A stretch of 7,122 nt of DNA from Legionella genomosp. 1 (GTDB lineage: Bacteria > Pseudomonadota > Gammaproteobacteria > Legionellales > Legionellaceae): positions 1 to 7,122 of the forward strand of contig CAMDMN010000110.1 of assembly GCA_945901965.1 (NCBI GenBank). Direction: 5' to 3'. How positions within the stretch are numbered: the stretch's first letter is position 1; each line of letters opens with the position of its first letter. Of the stretch, positions 1 through 5,382 are shown piece by piece. The position numbers were made by a program, and so were the translations under genes. The notes below the pieces were generated by a model. The model had not been told where the DNA came from. It searched no databases and saw only the letters and a program-made list of their open reading frames with translations.

Positions 1-82
1 AAACGCAGTGTGCCCACCAAAATATTTAGCTTAACATTCTGTGTTACTTTCTGGTAGGCACACTGCGTTTTGCCCACCCTAC
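1..82. repeat. Inverted pair of REP palindromes (BIME-like), left one cut by window edge
   Basis: Bases 1-18 (AAACGCAGTGTGCCCACC) are the inverted copy of 53-70 with one mismatch. The right unit runs 53-82: an 8-bp stem 53-60/71-78 with one mismatch, loop CACTGCGTTT, and a 3' CCCTAC, which reads GTAGGG on the minus strand. A GTAG foot next to a hairpin is the mark of REPs recognised by RAYT transposases. The left unit should continue upstream with a GTAGGGTGGGCA-type arm that is outside the window. The two units are separated by 34 bases of AT-rich sequence. The same stem family recurs at 5277 and 7103. Confidence 0.8.
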
Positions 83-110
83 ATTCTATTTGGGATGTTT
101 TAATCACTGG

Positions 111-138
111 ATGACAATCAGTAATTAAATATGATAAT
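111..138 (+). promoter_or_regulatory. Candidate sigma70 promoter for the 199-477 gene
   Basis: ATGACA (111-116) matches the -35 consensus at 5 of 6 bases and GATAAT (133-138) the -10 at 5 of 6, with a 16-bp spacer. Transcription would start near 145, leaving a leader of about 54 bases before the ATG at 199. Seen by eye only. Confidence 0.45.
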
Positions 139-198
139 GTTAAAGTTTATATTACTAAATTATTGATACTTACACGACATCCTAAAATAGGAACTTTT

Positions 199-477
199 AT
201 GAATGAAATTGATATTTTAGATGTTTTCTATGACGAGCTAAGAGTCGAAGGACAAAATCGTAATACGCTATTTTTGAGTGTTGATGAAATTTTTGTTACC
301 AAGCTTTCACAAAAACTTAAAACAGATGTTCAATTAGCTGACGTTGAAAAGTTAGTCGATATTTGTATTGCCAACGAGTGGTTAGAACGAACAACGGCTG
401 ATCCTAATTATAAATATCTCTCACTAACTAATGATGGATTAGAGATGGCTATCGCACAGCAGTATAGACGCAAATAA
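199..477 (+). CDS. Small winged-helix-like hypothetical protein, 92 aa
   Basis: I do not recognise the family. The frame is open upstream to a TTG at 163, but the ATG at 199 is the better start because AGGAA (189-193) lies 5 bases before it; the TTG has no comparable site. The protein is soluble, with no signal peptide or membrane segment. Residues 47-61 (ADVEKLVDICIANEWLE) look like a recognition-type helix. They are followed by a polar turn and then YKYLSLTNDGLEMA (71-84), which resembles the wing and LTxxG stretch common in winged-helix DNA-binding proteins. A role as a small transcription regulator is therefore possible but inferred. It stands alone: a REP pair lies upstream, and a hairpin and minus-strand gene remnants lie downstream, convergent with it. 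Confidence 0.7.
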   Translation: MNEIDILDVFYDELRVEGQNRNTLFLSVDEIFVTKLSQKLKTDVQLADVEKLVDICIANEWLERTTADPNYKYLSLTNDGLEMAIAQQYRRK

Positions 478-497
478 AGGGTGAGCATTCCTCACCC
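471..497 (-). terminator. Hairpin between convergent genes, terminator-like on the minus strand
   Basis: GGGTGAG (479-485) and CTCACCC (491-497) form a perfect 7-bp stem with loop CATTC. Read on the minus strand the stem is followed by TTTATTTG (478-471), the T-rich run expected of an intrinsic terminator, and it lies 15 bases past the minus-strand stop at 512. On the plus strand there is no immediate T run, so termination of the 199-477 gene is less certain. Confidence 0.55.
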
Positions 498-511
498 GAT
501 CCTCACAAAGA

Positions 512-680
512 TTATTTTGTTGCCGCTGCCGTTCCACCAACCGATACAGTATGTTCATGACTTAATGCAATAGCAGATTTTAACCGCTCTTCAAATTTAG
601 TTAGAAGAGCCAAATTAACAGGCTGTTATCCTTGATAATGCAGCATCGATAGTCTCCCCATAAACCACCAAACTCTTCAT
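512..680 (-). pseudogene. Frameshifted small hypothetical gene (about 56 codons)
   Basis: Two minus-strand frames join across a shift at about 615-625. The first runs from ATG at 680 (MKSLVVYGETIDAALSRI...) to a stop at 615. The second is open 512-625 and ends in ...FEERLKSAIALSHEHTV plus a short Ala/Thr-rich tail. The amino-acid composition looks coding, and a terminator-like hairpin follows the stop, which favours a real 3' end. I do not recognise the product. No Shine-Dalgarno is visible before the ATG. The DNA overlaps another candidate fragment (601-741) in a different frame, and both cannot be genuine over the shared part. The second half could also be a tiny gene starting at an internal TTG. 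Confidence 0.3.
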
Positions 681-741
681 TGTTTAATAAGCTTATTTCA
701 GGAGAATGGCACAATAATTTGTTGGCGAATTGGATGGGCAT
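601..741 (-). pseudogene. YafQ-like toxin fragment, 46 codons, C-terminus missing
   Basis: The ATG at 741-739 overlaps the stop of the preceding ORF (TAATG), the arrangement of coupled genes. Residues 28-44 include WGDYR...SLLIW, which resembles the G-x-W-x-x-Y-R ... D-x-x-L-I-Y core of YafQ-type mRNA interferases of the RelE superfamily. The ORF stops two residues later, so the C-terminal segment holding the usual conserved His/Phe is absent, as is the N-terminal helical half. If the match is right this is an inactive remnant. The match is short and made from memory of the family, so chance similarity is quite possible. Confidence 0.25.
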
Positions 742-941
742 TATAAGTAAATTCCTAAAAGATTAATAATAATTCGCCATTGTCCCATACGTAGGCGAAA
801 ATATGGTTCGCCCTGTAATTTTTTTATATCCAAGCTTGAGTGGTCAGGGTTTTTTCCCAACAATACAATTTTTTCAGTAATTCTGGTTCTATCAGGTTGT
901 GGTACACTTTGAAGTGCTTTCTTAGCCTGATTAATGAACAC
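741..941 (-). pseudogene. RelE/ParE-family toxin remnant, 66 codons
   Basis: The reading QAKKALQSVP...RITEKIVLL followed by KLQGEPYFRLRMGQWRII matches the central layout of RelE/ParE-type toxins: an N-terminal helix pair, then the K-L-x-G...Y/F-R-L-R-x-G-x-W/Y-R-I-I strand core. These toxins are usually 85-100 aa. Here the frame ends right after WRIII, so the last strands with their catalytic or binding residues are missing. At the start, the only initiator is a GTG at 941 that overlaps the end of the upstream gene by 11 bases, and the usual first strand is cut short. No intact antitoxin gene is seen on either side. I take it as a fragment left after deletion or insertion, probably non-functional. 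Confidence 0.6.
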
Positions 942-1731
942 AGAGTTTATTAAACTTATCCGCTAACTGACTTAATTGATCGTTATTTAGTCGTGTAAAA
1001 CCCGCGTCAATATAAGAAACAAGCATCTTATTAAAACAAGACTGTAGCTGACCCTGCTCAGGCATTTCTTTTATAGATTTAACTAGATTTAAATCGACAT
1101 ATAGCAGAGTTGAAGTCGCGCTAGAACTTACTTCATACTTCGCCGTGGCAACACAACAAACAGCGCAGGCTGCTAAATCATCATAAGCTTTTAAAGATGT
1201 AGGTGCTTTATTTGCAAGCTTTATTAAATCATATGCCGTGAGATGCATACCAAATAATAATTTATCATTTTTATATGAAACATCACTTATACCGCCGTTA
1301 CATCGATCCCCACCGTTTATATTTTTAAGTTCTAATTTATCTTTATTTTTGTATTTAACTAAATTGATAGCTGTAAAATCACCACTGCCCCCGCCATTAT
1401 TAATTGTATAAACCCAAAATTGATTATTACCCGCATTAAAATACCGGTAATAACTATACCCTTGAGCTGAACCTTGAAGTGTAGGATCTTGCCAGTCATA
1501 TCCTATATAACCTTTTTTAATTAAATCGGCATTCGTTCCCTTTAAAATATATTTTTCCTTTTTTATCCCGCATTGCTTAAGGTTTATGGTGCTTTTATTA
1601 TTTTCAAGATTGAAAAAACATAAACTATCAATGGGCTTATTTTCCAACATTAAATCTGCAGGAAAAGCAGAAGCTAATGAAGTGAATAAAGAGATACAAA
1701 AAACGAGCTTAAATTTTTTAAACATCAGCAT
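931..1731 (-). CDS. Exported cysteine-rich hypothetical protein, 266 aa
   Basis: Residues 1-22 form a typical Sec signal peptide: Lys-rich start, hydrophobic stretch, and A-S-A at 20-22 for signal peptidase I cleavage before FPADL. There is no lipobox. The predicted mature protein has eight cysteines (38, 54, 144, 189, 192, 193, 232, 264), including an ACAVCC cluster at 188-193, so disulfides formed in the periplasm or outside the cell are likely. A glycine-rich stretch (NNGGGSGDF, 111-119) and an aromatic YSYYRYF (92-98) lie in the middle. The family is not recognised. GGAG (1739-1736) precedes the ATG at 1731 by 4 bases and the in-frame ATG at 1725 by 10, so the start could be either; both keep the signal peptide. 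It is transcribed away from gyrB. Its stop overlaps the toxin remnant by 11 bases, so the gene's 3' end may be a junction. Confidence 0.75.
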   Translation of the reverse strand: MLMFKKFKLVFCISLFTSLASAFPADLMLENKPIDSLCFFNLENNKSTINLKQCGIKKEKYILKGTNADLIKKGYIGYDWQDPTLQGSAQGYSYYRYFNAGNNQFWVYTINNGGGSGDFTAINLVKYKNKDKLELKNINGGDRCNGGISDVSYKNDKLLFGMHLTAYDLIKLANKAPTSLKAYDDLAACAVCCVATAKYEVSSSATSTLLYVDLNLVKSIKEMPEQGQLQSCFNKMLVSYIDAGFTRLNNDQLSQLADKFNKLCVH

Positions 1732-1746
1732 GAAACTCCATATGGA

Positions 1747-1774
1747 ATTATATAAAGGACTTACGAAAAACCAA
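1747..1774 (-). promoter_or_regulatory. Candidate promoter for the exported protein gene
   Basis: On the minus strand, TATAAT (1752-1747) is a perfect -10. TTGGTT (1774-1769) is a partial -35 at a 16-bp spacing. Transcription would start near 1740, giving a very short leader directly at the GGAG ribosome site (1739-1736). Confidence 0.45.
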
Positions 1775-1796
1775 GATTACGTTATCTCTAGAGGCA

Positions 1797-1878
1797 CGTC
1801 ATCCCAAGTACAACGAGGGATCTCCTGAATGTATTAAGGTACCAATTTCGGAGATCCCTCGTTGTACTCGGGATGACG
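1797..1878. repeat. Long palindrome (28-bp arms) between divergent genes
   Basis: The left arm 1797-1824 and right arm 1851-1878 pair at 27 of 28 positions; the single mismatch is 1806 against 1869. The loop is 26 bases. The arms read CGTCATCCC...AACGAGGGATCTC, a type of sequence that looks like a dispersed palindromic repeat rather than a local regulator. It sits between two outward-facing promoters, so it does not terminate either gene. GTCATCCC recurs at 4592-4599 in what may be a decayed relative. Confidence 0.85.
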
Positions 1879-2040
1879 ACACCTCTGTACCTCGTAAGAC
1901 ATGTTATAGTTAGAATAATAAGATTTTTTCATTATAGTCTTTAGCTTTAATAAGATCTATTGCGCCCAATATTTTAATGTCGTGTTGAACTTATCGGCAT
2001 TTATTATGCGAACTTATGCATATAAACTTTAAGCTAACAA

Positions 2041-2082
2041 TGTTATAATAATTCATATTTTTGCCCATATTGCCATGAGGAT
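2041..2082 (+). promoter_or_regulatory. Extended -10 promoter and ribosome site of gyrB
   Basis: TGTTATAAT (2041-2049) is an exact extended -10 (TGn followed by TATAAT), which can work without a good -35; none is evident upstream. Transcription would begin near 2056, with a leader of about 32 bases. GAGGAT (2077-2082) is the ribosome site, with AGGA ending 6 bases before the ATG at 2088. gyrB is controlled by supercoiling in many bacteria; nothing visible here proves that. Confidence 0.5.
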
Positions 2083-2087
2083 ATTTA

Positions 2088-4505
2088 ATGAGTGTTGACG
2101 CCAGTTATGATTCGACCAATATTAAGGTTTTAAAAGGCTTAGATGCCGTAAGAAAGCGTCCAGGTATGTATATTGGTGATACCGATGATGGTACTGGATT
2201 GCATCATATGGTATTTGAAGTGGTTGATAACGCTATCGATGAGGCGCTTGCTGGGCATTGTCATGAAATTACAGTTACTATTCATGCAGATGAATCAATT
2301 ACGGTAAAAGATGATGGTCGTGGAATTCCTGTAGATATTCATAAAGAAGAAGGTCGTTCTGCTGCTGAAGTTATTATGACTATCTTACATGCCGGTGGTA
2401 AATTTGACGATAATTCTTATAAAGTTTCTGGTGGTTTGCATGGTGTTGGGGTGTCGGTTGTTAATGCACTTTCCGCGGAATTGCACTTAGTAGTTTATCG
2501 TTATGGTAAGGTTCATGAGCAGCATTATCGTCATGGTATTCCTGATGCGCCAATTGCTGTTACTGGTGACGCCGAAGCGACTGGTACCCAAATTTGGTTT
2601 AAGCCAAGTGCAGAAACATTTACTAATATAGAATTTCATTATGAAATTTTGGCAAAGCGTTTACGTGAATTATCATTTTTAAATTCAGGCGTTTGTATTC
2701 ATCTTATTGATGAGCGCGCTGATAAGAGTGAGACTTTTCGCTATGAGGGTGGCATTAAAGCCTTTGTCGAATATTTAAATAAAAATAAAACGCCTGTTAC
2801 TGCGGCTGTTTTTAATATGTCTGCTGAAAAAGATAATATTACTGTTGAGTTGGCCATGCAATGGAATGACTCATATCAGGAAAATCTTTATTGTTTTACT
2901 AATAATATTCCACAACGAGATGGCGGCACGCACTTAGCGGGATTTCGTTCAGCTCTTACGCGGACATTGAATAATTATATTGAAAAGGAAGGGTTTGCAA
3001 AGAAGGCTAAAATAGCGACTATTGGTGATGATGCTCGCGAAGGTTTGACTGCAGTTTTATCGGTTAAGGTGCCTGATCCTAAGTTTTCATCGCAGACTAA
3101 AGATAAACTTGTGTCATCAGAAGTAAAGTCAGCGGTTGAATCTTTAGTTGCTGAGAAATTGAATGATTTTCTATTAGAAAATCCAGCGATTGCAAAGGCA
3201 ATTGTAGGTAAAATGCTTGATGCTGCACGTGCAAGAGAAGCTGCACGTCGTGCTCGTGATATGACGCGTAGAAAAGGTGCTTTAGATATTGCGGGTTTAC
3301 CTGGAAAGCTTGCAGATTGTCAGGAAAAAGACCCAGCTTTATCAGAATTATATCTCGTTGAGGGAGATTCTGCGGGTGGTTCTGCAAAGCAAGGCCGAGA
3401 TCGCAAAAACCAAGCTATTTTGCCATTGAAAGGTAAAATCTTAAATGTTGAGAAAGCACGGTTTGATAAAATGTTAGCTTCGCAAGAGGTAGCAACGCTT
3501 ATTACGGCTTTAGGTTGTGGTATTGGGCCTGATGAGTACAATCCAGATAAAACTCGTTATCATCGTATTATTATCATGACTGACGCGGACGTTGATGGTT
3601 CACATATTCGTACTTTGCTGCTTACGTTTTTCTTTCGTCAAACTCCTGAGCTTATTCAGCGAGGTTATATTTATATTGCCCAGCCACCTTTATATAAAGT
3701 AAAGCAAGGTAAACAAGAACAATATGTAAAAGATGATGATGCTTTATATGCGCTTTTAACTCAAACTGCTCTTGATGGCGCGGCTTTCTCGCCAGCTAAG
3801 GATGCTCCAGTTATTAACTCGGTGGCATTAGGTGAGTTGGTTATTCAGTTTCGTCGTGTTGAGAAAATTATTAGCCGTTTTGCTCGTCGTTATCATACAG
3901 ATATTTTAAGACGAATTGCTCATTTACCATTATTACAGCGTGAAGATTTTGCCGATAATGATAAAATAGCTAATTGGTCAAATCAATTACAAACAAGTTT
4001 GCAACAATTAAACAGTAAGGCACAAAAATTTAGCGTAGAAGTTTTGCATAAAGAAGAAGAAGGCGTCTATATTCCTAGGGTTATTATCAATAAACATGGA
4101 ATGGATGATTATGTTGTATTGCATTTAGAGTTCTTTATTTCAAAAGATTATAAAGAGATGGTGAGCTTAGGTAATAAATTACATCAATTAGTTGAGACAG
4201 GTGCATCTATTCGGCGAGGGGAAAAATCATTAGCTGTTAATAGTTTTGATGAGGCATTAGCCTGGCTTATGGATGAAGCAAAACGCGGCCAAACTATCCA
4301 GCGCTATAAAGGTTTAGGAGAAATGAACCCAGATCAATTATGGGAAACCACCATGGATCCTGAAGTGCGTAGAATGTTACAAGTAAAGATAGAAGACGCC
4401 ATAGCTGCCGATCAAATTTTCACCACCCTGATGGGCGATCAAGTAGAGCCAAGGCGAGAATTCATTGAAACTAATGCGCTTGAAGCTGAAAATATAGATA
4501 TTTAA
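2088..4505 (+). CDS. gyrB: DNA gyrase subunit B
   Basis: This is the ATPase and TOPRIM subunit of gyrase, which with GyrA (A2B2) introduces negative supercoils. The length of 805 aa matches the usual 804 of enterobacteria. The GHKL ATPase domain shows FEVVDNAIDEAL (43-54; general-base Glu44 and Asn48), DDGRGIP (75-81) and SGGLHGVGVSVVNAL (114-128). The transducer has QTKDKL (336-341) with the ATP-contacting Lys338. Arg138 lies where novobiocin-resistance changes occur in E. coli (Arg136). The TOPRIM domain has LVEGDSAGGSAKQGRDRKNQ (423-442, Glu425) and TDADVDGSHIRTLLL (498-512, metal-binding Asp499 and Asp501). The block at roughly 565-735, specific to Gram-negative gyrases, is present. The tail has RYKGLGEMNP (739-748). 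All key residues are intact. It appears monocistronic, unlike the dnaA-dnaN-recF-gyrB order of many relatives. Confidence 0.99.
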   Translation: MSVDASYDSTNIKVLKGLDAVRKRPGMYIGDTDDGTGLHHMVFEVVDNAIDEALAGHCHEITVTIHADESITVKDDGRGIPVDIHKEEGRSAAEVIMTILHAGGKFDDNSYKVSGGLHGVGVSVVNALSAELHLVVYRYGKVHEQHYRHGIPDAPIAVTGDAEATGTQIWFKPSAETFTNIEFHYEILAKRLRELSFLNSGVCIHLIDERADKSETFRYEGGIKAFVEYLNKNKTPVTAAVFNMSAEKDNITVELAMQWNDSYQENLYCFTNNIPQRDGGTHLAGFRSALTRTLNNYIEKEGFAKKAKIATIGDDAREGLTAVLSVKVPDPKFSSQTKDKLVSSEVKSAVESLVAEKLNDFLLENPAIAKAIVGKMLDAARAREAARRARDMTRRKGALDIAGLPGKLADCQEKDPALSELYLVEGDSAGGSAKQGRDRKNQAILPLKGKILNVEKARFDKMLASQEVATLITALGCGIGPDEYNPDKTRYHRIIIMTDADVDGSHIRTLLLTFFFRQTPELIQRGYIYIAQPPLYKVKQGKQEQYVKDDDALYALLTQTALDGAAFSPAKDAPVINSVALGELVIQFRRVEKIISRFARRYHTDILRRIAHLPLLQREDFADNDKIANWSNQLQTSLQQLNSKAQKFSVEVLHKEEEGVYIPRVIINKHGMDDYVVLHLEFFISKDYKEMVSLGNKLHQLVETGASIRRGEKSLAVNSFDEALAWLMDEAKRGQTIQRYKGLGEMNPDQLWETTMDPEVRRMLQVKIEDAIAADQIFTTLMGDQVEPRREFIETNALEAENIDI

Positions 4506-4513
4506 AATCAATA

Positions 4514-4543
4514 AAAGTGCCGCATCCGTGCGGCCAAGCTTTA
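4514..4543 (+). terminator. Hairpin after gyrB, probable terminator
   Basis: GCCGCA (4519-4524) and TGCGGC (4529-4534) form a perfect GC-rich 6-bp stem with a stable TCCG loop, 14 bases after the gyrB stop. AAAG upstream and CTTT downstream could extend the structure. The T run is short (CTTTAT), so termination may be incomplete or Rho-assisted. Confidence 0.55.
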
Positions 4544-4803
4544 TCCGTTGCTCTAAATCCTTTTATTGTGACATCCTGTCAGACAGTCCTTGTCATCCCT
4601 CGGCTACAAGTATAACTTTTTCGCAGACTGTGTCATTATATTGGCGGCTGAATTTAATGTAAGATATATCTCAACAGAGCCTATGATATTTCCTAAGAAA
4701 GGCCAAGGTCACTGATATTTAAAGGGTTTTCAAGGATTTTAATTTTAAGGGTAAGTTATAAAAAAAATAGCAAATCGCCCGCTGAGATAACATCAAGCAC
4801 GTA

Positions 4804-4931
4804 TAGCCTTGATGCAGCAAAGCGAAATCAAGGTTATTTAAAAGATAAACTTAAATCTATGGTTCCTCTTTTTTGGGAGAATGAAGGCCACGTCATAAAA
4901 ACCTTGATTACGCTCTGCTTCATCAAGGCTA
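4804..4931. repeat. Inverted pair of CCTTGAT-type REP palindromes
   Basis: Arm 4804-4835 and arm 4900-4931 (32 bases each) are inverted copies with three mismatches, separated by 64 bases. Each arm is itself a hairpin: CCTTGAT and ATCAAGG pair around a loop of the type GCAGCAAAGCGA. The foot positions read ATAG and, in the second copy on the other strand, TTAG, close to the GTAG foot of RAYT-mobilised REPs. The pair can also fold arm-to-arm into one long structure, and it sits about 120 bases upstream of hfq. Confidence 0.85.
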
Positions 4932-5052
4932 AAATAATTTATGAGGTTAAATTTTAAATATCAGCGCAAAACTAAAGTTTTATTAAACCCTGACGACAAA
5001 CTAGATAGGTGTTGTTGCCTTACAGACAAATAATAATTATAAGGAGCGGGCA

Positions 5053-5259
5053 ATGTCTAAAAATCAATCATTACAAGATTCATTTCTTGGTGAATTGCAA
5101 AAAGAAAAAGTTTCTGTATCAGTATTTCTGGTGAATGGAATTAAATTGCACGGGATTATAGAAGCTTATGATGATAACGCGATTATGCTAAAAAATGCAG
5201 TTACACAAATGGTATTTAAACACGCGATATCTACGGTGGTTCCTGTGCGGGTGAGTTAG
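5053..5259 (+). CDS. hfq: Hfq-family RNA chaperone, short and divergent
   Basis: Hfq forms a hexameric Sm-type ring that pairs small RNAs with mRNAs. At 68 aa this is essentially the Sm core. Sm1 covers about 20-48, with the distal-face LVNGIKLHG (26-34), and Sm2 includes QMVFKHAISTVVP (52-64). Gln8, Asp9, Lys31, Lys56 and His57 are kept. Compared with E. coli Hfq, recalled by me, the proximal pocket residues Gln41 and Phe42 are Asp41 and Asn42; distal Tyr25 is Phe and Gln33 is His. The rim arginines 16, 17 and 19 are Gln, Lys and Lys. The roughly 35-residue acidic tail is absent. The start is secure: AAGGAG (5041-5046) lies 6 bases before the ATG. It is not next to miaA or hflX, so it may be a second Hfq paralogue or simply a rearranged, fast-evolving one. 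A REP and an IS follow directly, with no separate terminator. Confidence 0.93.
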   Translation: MSKNQSLQDSFLGELQKEKVSVSVFLVNGIKLHGIIEAYDDNAIMLKNAVTQMVFKHAISTVVPVRVS

Positions 5260-5276
5260 GGATTGTTGTATTAGAT

Positions 5277-5294
5277 GGTGGGCACGTCGCTGTG
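5277..5294. repeat. REP fragment at left border of the IS
   Basis: GGTGGGCACGTCGCTGTG is identical to 7103-7120, in the same orientation. In a complete REP the loop would be followed by a TGCCCACCCTAC-type arm, as at 71-82. Here the match ends at 5294, 5 bases before the IS terminus at 5300. The first IS bases (TGCCACC) happen to mimic the missing arm, so a hairpin could still form with one bulged base. Confidence 0.7.
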
Positions 5295-5299
5295 TATAA

Positions 5300-5321
5300 T
5301 GCCACCACTTTTTCAGACAAT
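5300..5321 (+). repeat. Left terminal inverted repeat of the IS
   Basis: TGCCACCA, a variable 7-mer, then AGACAAT. It pairs with the right end at 18 of 22 positions. Similarity continues weakly inward (AATTTA on both sides with a one-base gap). Confidence 0.88.
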
Positions 5322-5337
5322 AAAATTTAGTATTTAG

Positions 5338-5374
5338 TTCCTAAAAGGTTAAAATAAGCGATAACATTTAGGAA
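5338..5374 (+). promoter_or_regulatory. Inverted repeat that can mask the transposase ribosome site
   Basis: TTCCTAAA (5338-5345) and TTTAGGAA (5367-5374) form a perfect 8-bp stem; GTT (5348-5350) and AAC (5363-5365) may add an inner helix. The right arm contains most of the AGGAAG ribosome site (5370-5375) that lies 7 bases before the ATG at 5383. A weak -10 (TAAAAT, 5350-5355) lies inside the loop. A transcript starting there, near 5362, would lack the left arm and leave the site open, whereas one entering from hfq would carry both arms. Confidence 0.6.
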
Positions 5375-5382
5375 GCCTTATA

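Larger units (their letters stand above)
1732..2087. other. Divergent intergenic region between exported protein gene and gyrB
   Basis: This gap holds the minus-strand promoter (1747-1774), the 28-bp-arm palindrome (1797-1878), an AT-rich stretch with no convincing ORF, and the gyrB promoter and leader (2041-2087). An open plus-strand reading across 1586-1828 is only the shadow of the exported-protein gene and the palindrome. No recF or other replication gene precedes gyrB. Confidence 0.7.
4506..5052. other. Long intergenic region between gyrB and hfq, no gene seen
   Basis: No reading frame of convincing length or composition is present. Contents in order: the gyrB hairpin (4519-4534); a nested small palindrome around CTGTCAGACAG (4576-4586) framed by TGACA (4569-4573) and TGTCA (4591-4595); a GTCATCCC motif (4592-4599) shared with the palindrome at 1797; about 200 AT-rich bases without evident features; the REP pair at 4804-4931; then the hfq leader with AAGGAG (5041-5046). 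No miaA remnant, the usual upstream neighbour of hfq, could be identified. I found no convincing hfq promoter by eye. Confidence 0.6.

Noticed and set aside
163..198. Upstream TTG start for the small winged-helix-like gene
   Set aside because: No ribosome site precedes it, while AGGAA stands 5 bases before the ATG at 199.
1586..1828. Open plus-strand frame of 80 codons
   Set aside because: It lies opposite the signal-peptide end of the exported protein gene and runs into the palindrome; it is an antisense shadow without a ribosome site.
3097..3541. Two minus-strand open frames inside gyrB
   Set aside because: They are antisense to the strongly conserved GyrB transducer/TOPRIM coding region and their translations show no family features.
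4561..4610. Nested small palindrome as a second terminator or sRNA
   Set aside because: The arms are only 5 bp with bulges, no T run follows, and no promoter is evident.
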